Shown one piece after another: positions 6,045-13,818 of a stretch of 13,818 nucleotides of DNA. The first letter of the stretch is position 1; each line of letters begins with the position of its first letter. The stretch is from CAZRAL01 sp964598005. GTDB taxonomy: Bacteria > Pseudomonadota > Gammaproteobacteria > Burkholderiales > Usitatibacteraceae. Position numbers and translations under genes: made by a program. Under the pieces are notes generated by a model that made no database searches, was not told where the DNA came from, and saw only the letters and a list, made by a program, of their open reading frames with translations. The stretch is from the NCBI GenBank assembly GCA_964598005.1, contig CAZRAL010000063.1:1-13818 (forward strand), written 5' to 3'.

Positions 6045-7253
6045 TTGGCAGAACTCCCGCTCATTGAATTAACCGATGTAGGCAAGGACTACCCCACGTT
6101 ATCTACGGGGGGAGGCCGCTTGCGCACGCTGGCGGCCTTGCTGCTGGGGCGTGCGCCCACATCCTATTATCGGGCGCTATCCGGTATCACACTCACTGTT
6201 CCGCGTGGAGAATCGCTGGGTATTATCGGCGAGAATGGGGCTGGCAAGTCGACACTGCTGAAAATTATCGCCGGAGTGGTGAAGCAATCCTCTGGAACAG
6301 TCTGTATCAACGGCCGGGTGAGCGCGCTGCTCGAATTGGGCACGGGGTTTCACCCCGAATATACCGGGCGGGAAAACATTGATCTGGCCGCTGCACTCAT
6401 GGGCTGGTCGCGCGCTGAAATCAAGGCGCGCGTAGACGATATTATTGCCTTTGCGGATATTGGCGATCATATCGATCAACCGATCAAGCATTATTCCTCC
6501 GGAATGGTGGTTCGCCTTGGTTTTGCGGTGGCTACCGCGCTTTCCCCAGACGTGCTGATTACCGATGAAGTGCTGGCCGTTGGCGATGAATCGTTCCAGA
6601 AGAAGTGCATTAGCTGGATGCAGAATTTTTTGCGAAATCGCGGAACCCTGCTGCTTTGTTCGCATAGCATGTATCACATCAAGACGTTGTGCGCCAAAAG
6701 TCTGTGGATACACGAAGGGCGTGCGCATTTATATGGAGACAGCTTTTCCGTTACGCAAGCCTATCTGGCCTACCATCAAGAAAAAAATCGGGTCGCCGAA
6801 GACCAACCCAGGCGGAGTGAGGGAGGACAGTATCCCACCATGCATTCGCAGTGGATTGAGAACGCAGCGGGGGAACGTGTCGATAGCGTTGCGATGGGAG
6901 AGCACATTATGTTTTGTGCCTTGTTCAATTCACCGGCCGATACATCGAGCGTTGCCTTGATTGGGATTGTGGGTGTCGATGGGATGTCCATATTTGGCAC
7001 GCATTCTAACGATGCGCCATTCTGGCCCAACCGTGTGGGAGATTGTTTGTATGGTTTTCGGGTGGAGATTCCGTCTCTTACGCTACTGCCAGGAAAATAC
7101 CGGTTTCGTGCTCATGTATTAGACGAGGGCAGTTTACGATTATTCGATACGCTCGAGATGGATTTTGTCGTCACTGGAAAAAGTCGCGATTATGGGGTTT
7201 GCCGGTTGGATCATACTTGGCAACCTGCGCAACCATTGGCTGAATCGACATGA
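6045..7253 (+). CDS. wzt: ABC exporter ATPase with C-terminal glycan-recognition domain (Wzt-like)
   Basis: The product is 402 aa. The nucleotide-binding domain (about 5-235) has Walker A GENGAGKST (62-70), the HPEYTGRENI loop (103-112), the Wzt-type signature YSSGM (150-154), Walker B VLITDEVLAVGD (170-181) and the switch His207. Residues about 260-390 match the position and beta-rich look of the Wzt C-terminal domain, which in known systems recognises the finished, end-modified glycan before export. The start is TTG at 6045: an in-frame TAA stands at 6036-6038 and no other start precedes the conserved N-terminus. The Shine-Dalgarno sequence is weak (a GGA about 16 nt upstream), so translation may be inefficient. 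It should pair with the permease at 4667-5446 despite the repeat island. It overlaps the next gene by ATGA. Confidence 0.93.
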   Translation: MAELPLIELTDVGKDYPTLSTGGGRLRTLAALLLGRAPTSYYRALSGITLTVPRGESLGIIGENGAGKSTLLKIIAGVVKQSSGTVCINGRVSALLELGTGFHPEYTGRENIDLAAALMGWSRAEIKARVDDIIAFADIGDHIDQPIKHYSSGMVVRLGFAVATALSPDVLITDEVLAVGDESFQKKCISWMQNFLRNRGTLLLCSHSMYHIKTLCAKSLWIHEGRAHLYGDSFSVTQAYLAYHQEKNRVAEDQPRRSEGGQYPTMHSQWIENAAGERVDSVAMGEHIMFCALFNSPADTSSVALIGIVGVDGMSIFGTHSNDAPFWPNRVGDCLYGFRVEIPSLTLLPGKYRFRAHVLDEGSLRLFDTLEMDFVVTGKSRDYGVCRLDHTWQPAQPLAEST

Positions 7254-10200
7254 CCATGACAGTGAATTCAGCAGCTGCAGCAAACCCTCAAGCAGCCAGC
7301 GCGCTTTTCAAGCAGGCCATCGAATTGCAAAATGTCGGGCGCCATCTGGAAGCCAGTTTGCGTTATGAATATTTGTTGCAGATGCAGCCCAACAATTGGC
7401 AGGCACGCTATAACTATGGTTTTGCACTTCAGGCGTTGGGCCGGTTTGCGGATGCTGGGCGAGAGTACGAAGCAGTCACACGCATGCAGCCTGCGCTCGC
7501 CGAGGCTTATGTGAACCGGGGCAATATATTTTTGCGTTTGCAGCAGCCTGCCGATGCGCTGGGTTGCTACGAAAAAGCAATCGCGCTCAAGCCTGAATTG
7601 GCTACGGCACACTACAATCAAAGTCTGGCGCTACGCCGGTTATCCCGCTTCAGCGAATCGATTGCGCCCCTGCGCCGCACCGTAGCGCTGGAGCCCAGTC
7701 ACAACACGGCCTGGGATGAATTGTGCTTGCTGTTGATGGCGCTGAAGCGCCTCGAGGAATCGATACAGGTTTTTCTGCAATGGGAAGAACACGTGCCCGC
7801 ATCGCCGGAGCTAACGATTACCGGCCTGCGTCTGGCGCGTTATCTGGGCGGCGAAGCGCGCGAGTCGAAATATTTGCAGCAGATACTCGACTGGCCGTTT
7901 CCACCCGCTACTCCCGCGCAAGCCAAGGCGATACTGGGGCTGATTGCCTATTTCGATATTGGCTTTGATCAGCAGCTGGCTTTGTATCAGCGCTACCAGT
8001 CGGCTGTGGCTGCCGCCATTCCTGCACAGACTCTTTATTTTCCAAAACGCTTGCGTGGGGAAAAAATTCGTTTGGGTTATGTGTCGGCCGATTTTCGCAA
8101 ACACGTCATGGGGCGGCTGATGCGCGAAATCATCACGCGCCACGACCGCAATCAGTTTGAAATACATCTCTTCGCCTTGCATGAGCCGGTACACGATGAC
8201 GACACCACGCAGGTATTCAAATCGCAGGCCGATTTGTACCTCAATATCAGCACGCTTCCCGCAGAAAAAATGGCGCAGACTATCGCCGGGTGCGACCTCG
8301 ATTTACTGATCGATCTGGCGGGGCATACCGATGTGTCCAAACCGGAGCTCTACCGTTACAAACCGGCGCGGGTGATAGCAACGCATATGGCGTATCACGG
8401 CTGCATCGGTTTGGCAGAAGTCGATTACAAAATAACCGACCACTACGCCGACCGTAGTGAAAACCGCGCTTATCAAATCGAAAATCTGTTGCCCATGGAG
8501 GGTTGCCTGTTTCCCTTCTCGCATGTCGATCCGATTGCCGATATCGGCACGTCCCGGGAAGAATTGGGGCTGAACGGCAAATTTGTATTCGCTACGTTTG
8601 TCAATTTGCAAAAACTGTCCCCCCGCTGCCTGAAAAGCTGGAAAGCGATTCTGGATCAAGCCCCGCATGCCATGCTGGCATTTTCTCCCATTGATTCGGG
8701 CGAAAAGCAAAGCGTGCATCGGTTGCTGGGCGGCGCGGGTATCGATACGAGCCGACTGGTGTTTTTACCGGCCAGCAAAGACGATGCGCAAATGCGTGCA
8801 CGTTATCGCCTGACTGACGCCATTCTCGATACCTTCCCCTACTGCGGGGGCGATACCACCTTGGCCGCACTGGATATGGATATGCCCGTGGTCACGCTGG
8901 TGGGGGAACGCCACGGTGAACGCATTGGGCTGAGCATTCTTTCCAATCTGGGCGTCACGGAAACGATTGCTGCCAACGACGCAGGCTATATCGAGTTGGC
9001 GGTCAAATTGGCCACTGACAAGACGTGGTACCGTACTGTCCGCGAAAAAATTGTCGCGGTGAAAGCGGGTTCGATCCTGTGCAATACCGACCAGTATGTG
9101 CGGAATCTGGAAGCGGCGTATTGCCGCGCGTTGCAAGAAAAAAATGTGGCGCTGACCAGCGATTGCCATTTGAGTCCGCAGGAATTTTCCCTGAAATTTC
9201 AACAGGCGCTGACCGCGCACCAGAATGAAGATCGCGCGCAGGCCCAACAGCTTTATCAGGAACTGTCCAGCGAGCAGCCGGATTATGCCCCGCTCAACTA
9301 CTTGTATGGGAGCTTGATGCGCGAAGGCGGCGACCGGGATCAAGCGGTGGCGTTATTGTCGCGTGCGGCGGCCAATGCGCCGGCGCATGTCGATGCGCGC
9401 GTGGCGCTGGGCAACCTGTATCTGGATTTGCAGCGCTATCCTGCAGCGGTCGATGTATTTCAGCAAGCGGTCGCGTTGCAACCCGGGCACGCCGAAGCGT
9501 GGGGCGGATTGGGGCTGGCCTTGCTGCAGGAGGGGCGCGCCGCTGAAGCGGTGGAGCCACTGGCCAAGGCGCAACAAAGCAAGCCCGCCGACGCGCAGCT
9601 TGCGTTCAATTTTGCTGTGGCGCTGCATCGCGCAGGGGGGTTGCGCGAAGCCGCCGAGGCCTATAGCCGCTCGCTGTCGCTCAACCCCAATGATGTGGAG
9701 GCCGCGTACAACTTTGGCTTGCTGCTGGCCAGTCAGGAGCAATGGCAGCCTGCGGAGGAGCTGTTCCAGCGCGTGCTGGTGCATGCGCCGGCGCATGCAG
9801 AGGCTTACTGCCGCTTGCATGATGTGCTGGCCGCCAGCGGAAAAATCGATGCCCTGCTGGCAAACCAGCAAGTGTTTGAAAAACATTGCCCCACCGATCC
9901 GCGGCAAAAACTCGGCCAGCTGGATCGCTACCGGTATGGGGGCAATCTGGCGAGCGAAGCCCGGGTCATGCAGGAATTAATCCAGACCGCCCTGACGCTG
10001 GAAAACGAGAGTACGGCCGAGGCACTGCTGGCGCGCTTGCTGGATCGCTTGCCTTACTACGATATTGCGCCTGACGATCAGCAGCATCTGGTGCAACGCT
10101 ATAACCGGGCCAGTAAAAAACACGAAGCCGATGCGCAGCAGCTTGCCCCCAGTAAACCTGATCACGAAGCGGGCCTGCGGGAAGCGGGTGGGGGGGGGGC

Positions 10201-11314
10201 CGCCCTCGCGCGCCTGCGCATCGGTTATCTATCGGCCGATTTTGTTGATTCCCCAGCGGGGCAATTGCTGCACGCTCTGTTGATGCAGCACGATCCCGAT
10301 AAGGTCGAGCTTTATGGTTATACGCTCACTTCTCGGCAGGACGATCTAACGCGTGCGGTGGGGAAACTGACCAAAAGAATGGCCTTGGTCGGCGATCTGG
10401 ATGCCATCGATGCCGCGCAGCTGATTGCCGAAGATCGGCTGGATATACTGGTCGATGTGTGTGGCGTGGGAACTCCGGCGGTTTTTGCCATTCTGGCCGC
10501 CAAACCGGCGCGCATTATTGTTTCGCATCCGCTGGCTATGCACGCCTACCATCTGGATGTAATCGATTACCGGCTGACCGATCAGAAAATCGACCTTGTC
10601 CATCAACGCGAATTTCCGGCTGAAAAGTTGCTTGCCGTAGCGGGTTGTGCCTATCCCTTCCGGCGCATTTCTGCCGAGCCACCCGCTGCATTGCCCAAAC
10701 GGAAAAAATTTGGTATTGCCGATAACGCCGTTGTTCTGGCTGCATTCGGGCCGTGGCAAGCGCTCTCGCAACGTTGCCTTTTGTTATGGCAGCAAATCCT
10801 GCAGCGCTTGCCGGAAGCAGTGCTGTTGTTTGCTCCCCGGCACGCCAGCGAGCACGTGTATTACAAACGGCTAATGAAAGCGGCGGGCATCAAAGAAGAG
10901 CAGATACGATTTGCGCCCCTGCCCAAAAACGATAGCGAAGCCATGGGACTGTATCGTTTGGTTGATGTCGTACTGGATCCGCTTCCATGCGGTAATGCGC
11001 TGGGCGTCATCGATGCCATCAATGCCGCCGTTCCGGTAGTGACGTTGATCGGGCAGCGCGACAGCGAGCGCATGGTGCCAGCTTTACTGCAGCACCTGAA
11101 TGTGCCGGATACCGTGGCAAACAGCGGCCCGGAATATGTGGACATGGCAGTCAAGCTGGCGCGCGATGCCGATTTTAAGGCGGCCATTCAAAGCAAGATG
11201 CAGCACGGATCGGCTGCCGCTTCTGCATGGGTTGCAACGGGCGAACAGATAAAAGAGCTGGAAGCGGCGTATGCGCGGATGATCCAGCTTGCGGCAGACC
11301 GGCAGCCTGCATGA
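7250..11314 (+). CDS. giant double TPR-GT41 glycosyltransferase (TPR-GT41-TPR-pseudoGT41)
   Basis: The product is 1354 aa, about twice a normal TPR-GT41 (OGT/SPINDLY-type) enzyme. Five exact 34-residue TPRs (14-183) precede a GT41 domain (about 270-628). Further TPRs follow (about 642-881, with 34-residue periodicity), then a helical linker and a second GT41 domain (about 988-1345). Domain 1 keeps His285 (aligning with human OGT His498), Gly358-His359-Thr360, Lys455 (OGT Lys842) and Thr536-Thr537 of the donor-phosphate loop. Domain 2 aligns through GYLSADF, KPAR, LSQRC, VPVVTL and LEAAY, but has Ser1001, Val1073-Gly1074, Ala1171 and Gly1252-Val1253 at those positions, so it is probably non-catalytic. 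GT41 enzymes transfer sugar from a UDP-sugar (GlcNAc in the best known) to protein or other acceptors in the cytoplasm; TPRs select the acceptor. The ATG overlaps the wzt stop (ATGA). A G10 run sits at 10190-10199. Confidence 0.9.
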   Translation: MTMTVNSAAAANPQAASALFKQAIELQNVGRHLEASLRYEYLLQMQPNNWQARYNYGFALQALGRFADAGREYEAVTRMQPALAEAYVNRGNIFLRLQQPADALGCYEKAIALKPELATAHYNQSLALRRLSRFSESIAPLRRTVALEPSHNTAWDELCLLLMALKRLEESIQVFLQWEEHVPASPELTITGLRLARYLGGEARESKYLQQILDWPFPPATPAQAKAILGLIAYFDIGFDQQLALYQRYQSAVAAAIPAQTLYFPKRLRGEKIRLGYVSADFRKHVMGRLMREIITRHDRNQFEIHLFALHEPVHDDDTTQVFKSQADLYLNISTLPAEKMAQTIAGCDLDLLIDLAGHTDVSKPELYRYKPARVIATHMAYHGCIGLAEVDYKITDHYADRSENRAYQIENLLPMEGCLFPFSHVDPIADIGTSREELGLNGKFVFATFVNLQKLSPRCLKSWKAILDQAPHAMLAFSPIDSGEKQSVHRLLGGAGIDTSRLVFLPASKDDAQMRARYRLTDAILDTFPYCGGDTTLAALDMDMPVVTLVGERHGERIGLSILSNLGVTETIAANDAGYIELAVKLATDKTWYRTVREKIVAVKAGSILCNTDQYVRNLEAAYCRALQEKNVALTSDCHLSPQEFSLKFQQALTAHQNEDRAQAQQLYQELSSEQPDYAPLNYLYGSLMREGGDRDQAVALLSRAAANAPAHVDARVALGNLYLDLQRYPAAVDVFQQAVALQPGHAEAWGGLGLALLQEGRAAEAVEPLAKAQQSKPADAQLAFNFAVALHRAGGLREAAEAYSRSLSLNPNDVEAAYNFGLLLASQEQWQPAEELFQRVLVHAPAHAEAYCRLHDVLAASGKIDALLANQQVFEKHCPTDPRQKLGQLDRYRYGGNLASEARVMQELIQTALTLENESTAEALLARLLDRLPYYDIAPDDQQHLVQRYNRASKKHEADAQQLAPSKPDHEAGLREAGGGGAALARLRIGYLSADFVDSPAGQLLHALLMQHDPDKVELYGYTLTSRQDDLTRAVGKLTKRMALVGDLDAIDAAQLIAEDRLDILVDVCGVGTPAVFAILAAKPARIIVSHPLAMHAYHLDVIDYRLTDQKIDLVHQREFPAEKLLAVAGCAYPFRRISAEPPAALPKRKKFGIADNAVVLAAFGPWQALSQRCLLLWQQILQRLPEAVLLFAPRHASEHVYYKRLMKAAGIKEEQIRFAPLPKNDSEAMGLYRLVDVVLDPLPCGNALGVIDAINAAVPVVTLIGQRDSERMVPALLQHLNVPDTVANSGPEYVDMAVKLARDADFKAAIQSKMQHGSAAASAWVATGEQIKELEAAYARMIQLAADRQPA
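10190..10199 (+). repeat. G10 homopolymer inside the coding sequence, candidate slippage site
   Basis: Ten consecutive G encode Gly981-Gly983 and the first base of Ala984, in the linker just before the second GT41 domain. Loss of one G would bring a TGA at 10281-10283 into frame; gain of one would bring in TGA at 10246-10248. Either yields a protein of roughly 1000 aa lacking the second GT41 domain. Runs of this length are classic slipped-strand mispairing sites in phase-variable genes. Confidence 0.75.
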
Positions 11315-13521
11315 AACCGGAAGAAAAACTGTTTGCCGACTATGTGCGCTTGATGCAGGCTGGTCAGACGGTTGCGGCCCTCGCCGCACTTGAAAAGGCG
11401 GTGAAGCAAGCCCCACGCTTTGCACAGGGCTGGTACCACCTCGCGGGTGCGCGCCAAAAGCGCAACGATTTGCCCGGCGCGCTGGCCGCGATGGAGCAGG
11501 CGTGCGCCAGCGAACCGCAAAACGGCGATTACTGGCTGTTCGCGGCCAATCTCAAACAGGACAATGGCGACCTGAGCGGCGCGCTGGCGCATTTGCGCCA
11601 GTCCATCCAGGTGCGTCCCGGGCATGCGCCAACGTATAACAATATGGGCATCGTGCTTTCAGATCTGGGGCGGCTGGAAGAAGCCGAGCGGGCATTTCGG
11701 GAGGCGATCCGTCTCGATCCGAATTACGCCCGCGCCTATGCCAATCTGGGATCGACGTTATCGCGCCTGTACCGGTTTGCGGAAGCCATGGTTCCGCTCA
11801 AGCGCGCCCTTGCCATCAACCCGCAGTATGCGCACGCCTGGTTCAGTTTGGGTTCGGCCCTGTTTCAATCCGGCATGGCAACCGAGGGTGAAGCGGCATT
11901 ACGCCGTTCGGTGCAGCTGAATCCGGCATTGAGCAAAGCCTTTGCAGTGTTGGGAAAACTGTATCAGGAGCAGGGCAAACTCGATGCGGCGGAGGCGGCC
12001 ATTCGTGAAGCCGTGCGCACCCAGCCCGATAGCACCAAGGAGCTTAATCAGTTGGGCGATTTGTTGATCGAACAAGGCCGTTATCAGGAGGCTGATGAAT
12101 GTTTTCAGCAGGTTCTGCGCAATCATCCGGATAATCTGGCCGCCAGCCTGCGTGCGGCGCTGACGCTGCCTTCAGTCTACGACCATGCTGAGCATGTCGA
12201 GCACATGCGGGCGCAGTACGCGACTCGTTTGAGTCATTTAACCGGCAGGCTGAATGCTTTTTCCGGCATGTCGCACGATGATTTGATGAGCGAGATTCAG
12301 TTCAACAATTTTTTTCTGGCCTATCAAGGGCGCGATGATCGCGAGCTTCAGCGCCAGTTTGCGCAGTTCGTCGAACAGCTGTTGCAACCGCGTGTGCCCC
12401 AGCTTTACGAGCCTTTGCATCCACAACCCTGCGTGGGACGCCGTATCCGTGTTGGTTTTGCCAGCGGCTTTTTCTTCCACTGCACGGTTGGGCATTATTT
12501 TGAAAGCTGGGTCAACGGGCTGGATCGCACGCAGTTTGAGATATTTGTCTACTACACCAACCGCAGCCGGGATTTTGTCACTGACGGCATTGCGGCGCAT
12601 AGCGATCACTTTTTGCACAATGCCCTGCCTGTGTCCGGCCTGGCGCAGCGCATCCGTGACGACAAACTCGACATTCTGGTGTATCCCGAGCTAGGCATGG
12701 ATGGCATGATGTTCCCGCTTGCCTCCATGCGGCTTGCGCCGGTGCAATGTTGCGGCTGGGGGCATCCGGTCACCACCGGCCATCGCAATATGGATTATTT
12801 TTTATCCTGCCAGCTGATGGAACCAGCCGACGCGGAGGAACATTATTCAGAGCAACTGGTGCGATTGCCAGGAATTGGTACGCATTACACCGCGCCAACC
12901 CGGATCACGAACAAAAGCCGCGCCGATTATCAGTTACCGGAAAACAAAACCCTGTACTTTTATCCGCAATCGTTATTCAAATTGCACCCCGATAACGATG
13001 AGCTGGTGGCTGAAGTATTGAGCCGGGATGCCGATGGGGTGCTGGTCATGTCCGAAGGGCGACATCCGCGCATTACCCGGCAATTCATGGCCCGGCTAAC
13101 CCCGGTATTCGAGCGATATGGGCTCAAAATAGCGGATCGCATCAACATACTGCCTAACTTGATGCACGAAGATTATTTGCGGGTGAATCAGCTTTGCGAT
13201 CTCATGCTCGATTCGTTGTATTGGTCGGGAGGCAATACCTCGCTGGATGCGTTGAGTACCGGATTACCCATCGTGACCCTGCCCGGTGAATTCATGCGCG
13301 GCCGTCAGTCGATGGGCATGCTGACGGCGCTGTCGGTGCCTGAATTGATTGCCCGCGGCCGAGCTGATTACATCGATATTGCCGAGCGGGTCGGCAAGGA
13401 TCGTGACTACCGGAAAATGTTATCGCAGCGCATCCTTGCCAATCGTTTGCAATTGTTCGAGGATAAGCTGCCGGTTGAAGCGCTACAGGATTTTTTCAAG
13501 CGTGTGGTGCGGCAAGCATAG
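11311..13521 (+). CDS. TPR-GT41 glycosyltransferase (OGT/SPINDLY-like)
   Basis: The product is 736 aa. Eight 34-residue TPRs in perfect register (2-273; consensus examples YNNMGIVLSDLGRLEEA and YANLGSTL) are followed by a linker (about 274-374) and a GT41 domain (about 375-730). Visible motifs are RVGFASG (380-386), GWGHPVTTG (482-490), PQSLFKLHP with Lys557 matching the donor-binding Lys of OGT, LDSLYWSGGNTSLDAL (633-648) and LPIVTLPGE (652-660). Ungapped alignment with OGT puts Cys391 at the catalytic-His position, with His390 next to it; a one-residue shift could restore His. The frame is open back to an ATG at 11227, but the start at 11311 is preferred because it overlaps the preceding stop (ATGA), as wzt does with its neighbour. 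The gene is probably translationally coupled. The acceptor is unknown; a glycan or protein exported through Wzm/Wzt is an inference. Confidence 0.92.
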   Translation: MKPEEKLFADYVRLMQAGQTVAALAALEKAVKQAPRFAQGWYHLAGARQKRNDLPGALAAMEQACASEPQNGDYWLFAANLKQDNGDLSGALAHLRQSIQVRPGHAPTYNNMGIVLSDLGRLEEAERAFREAIRLDPNYARAYANLGSTLSRLYRFAEAMVPLKRALAINPQYAHAWFSLGSALFQSGMATEGEAALRRSVQLNPALSKAFAVLGKLYQEQGKLDAAEAAIREAVRTQPDSTKELNQLGDLLIEQGRYQEADECFQQVLRNHPDNLAASLRAALTLPSVYDHAEHVEHMRAQYATRLSHLTGRLNAFSGMSHDDLMSEIQFNNFFLAYQGRDDRELQRQFAQFVEQLLQPRVPQLYEPLHPQPCVGRRIRVGFASGFFFHCTVGHYFESWVNGLDRTQFEIFVYYTNRSRDFVTDGIAAHSDHFLHNALPVSGLAQRIRDDKLDILVYPELGMDGMMFPLASMRLAPVQCCGWGHPVTTGHRNMDYFLSCQLMEPADAEEHYSEQLVRLPGIGTHYTAPTRITNKSRADYQLPENKTLYFYPQSLFKLHPDNDELVAEVLSRDADGVLVMSEGRHPRITRQFMARLTPVFERYGLKIADRINILPNLMHEDYLRVNQLCDLMLDSLYWSGGNTSLDALSTGLPIVTLPGEFMRGRQSMGMLTALSVPELIARGRADYIDIAERVGKDRDYRKMLSQRILANRLQLFEDKLPVEALQDFFKRVVRQA

Positions 13522-13763
13522 TGCCGATTTGTTCCGGGGAGCGAGAAGTATCAACACAGCAGATGCCTCGTCGCTTGCTTTTCGGCATGACAAAGTGAGC
13601 GGTGGGAATGAGAAAAGAACCACAATTCAGATATATGGGGTCAGACACGATTTTTCCTCTTGATTGTTAAAAAAACACAACCCCCGCATCTCCGCTCTGG
13701 GGGCGGATTTTGGGGGATATCCTTTAGCTGCGGTTTAGACAGTTCGCCAAAGAAAAGCCCCCA
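13522..13763. other. intergenic region after the glycosyltransferase operon
   Basis: No gene is supported. GATGCCTCGTCGCTTGC (13562-13578) through GGCATGACAAA resembles a decayed copy of the dispersed repeat normally ending in CAATGACA. GGGGTCAGAC (13637-13646), followed by ACGATTTTTCC, resembles sequence often found beside REP-associated tyrosine transposase genes, from memory. No intrinsic terminator on the + strand is evident directly after the operon. Confidence 0.5.
13669..13716 (-). terminator. possible intrinsic terminator for a convergent minus-strand gene
   Basis: Read on the minus strand, CCCCC (13716-13712) and TCCGC (13707-13703) pair with GCGGA (13695-13691) and GGGGG (13685-13681). 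This nested hairpin has an internal loop and is followed by TTGTG and seven T (down to 13669). On the + strand no T tract follows. It could equally be a REP-type palindrome. Confidence 0.3.
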
Positions 13764-13818
13764 CTAAATAGTCGTCCCTGCAAAATTCAAATCAACAGAT
13801 AAAACTGATACGGCGGCC
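13764..13818 (-). CDS. possible C-terminal end of a minus-strand gene (partial)
   Basis: From the right edge the minus strand reads AAVSVLSVDLNFAGTTI, then TAG at 13766-13764. About 50 nt beyond the stop lies the minus-strand terminator-like hairpin, which fits a convergent gene end. The open stretch is only 17 codons, so this is suggestive and not proof, and no family can be named. Confidence 0.22.
   Translation of the reverse strand, partial: AAVSVLSVDLNFAGTTI

Noticed and set aside
6177..6728. 183-codon minus-strand frame within wzt, and a 205-codon + strand frame at 9363-9980
   Set aside because: Both lie wholly inside well-supported genes with clear family motifs; they are frame shadows in G+C-rich DNA.
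11227..11310. Upstream extension of the 736-aa glycosyltransferase to ATG 11227
   Set aside because: It would overlap the preceding gene by 88 bp, and its 28 extra residues do not fit TPR register; the ATGA overlap at 11311 is the pattern seen at the preceding junction.

Overview
The window looks like chromosomal DNA of a Gram-negative proteobacterium, most likely a betaproteobacterium of the Nitrosomonadales/Gallionellales type. This rests on Sec and lipoprotein signals, a Wzm/Wzt-type exporter, the style of the surface proteins, and intergenic copies of dispersed palindromic repeats that are common in those genomes. The taxonomic call is an inference. All complete genes lie on the + strand.

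Left part (1-3756), visibly A+T-richer. It holds the last codons of an upstream gene (1-48), a small lipoprotein (208-597), a 527-residue secreted protein of a recognisable but unnamed surface-protein family (733-2316), and a 405-residue secreted Calx-beta-like, Cys-rich protein (2436-3653). The last two each end in a clear intrinsic terminator, so each is probably its own transcription unit.

Middle (3757-6044). A periplasmic parvulin-type prolyl isomerase is followed after one base by wzm, the permease of a polysaccharide/glycoconjugate ABC exporter. Its partner wzt would normally follow directly. Instead there are 598 bp of non-coding DNA packed with palindromes and inverted repeats, including a terminator-like hairpin.

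Right part (6045-13521), G+C-rich. wzt encodes the ATPase with a C-terminal glycan-recognition extension. Two very large glycosyltransferase genes follow, and all three are joined by ATGA stop/start overlaps. The first (1354 aa) has the architecture TPR-GT41-TPR-GT41; its second GT41 copy has lost the key catalytic and donor-site residues. A run of ten G lies in the linker just before that degenerate domain, so slippage there would switch the domain off. The second (736 aa) is a TPR-GT41 enzyme with its own deviation at the catalytic His. The whole suggests a surface glycan or glycoconjugate synthesis and export locus with GT41-type transferases, possibly phase-variable.

The last 300 bp hold no complete gene. 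They contain dispersed-repeat-like sequence, a GGGGTCAGAC motif and a hairpin with a T tract on the minus strand. The hairpin could terminate a convergent gene whose last codons may enter the window at 13818.
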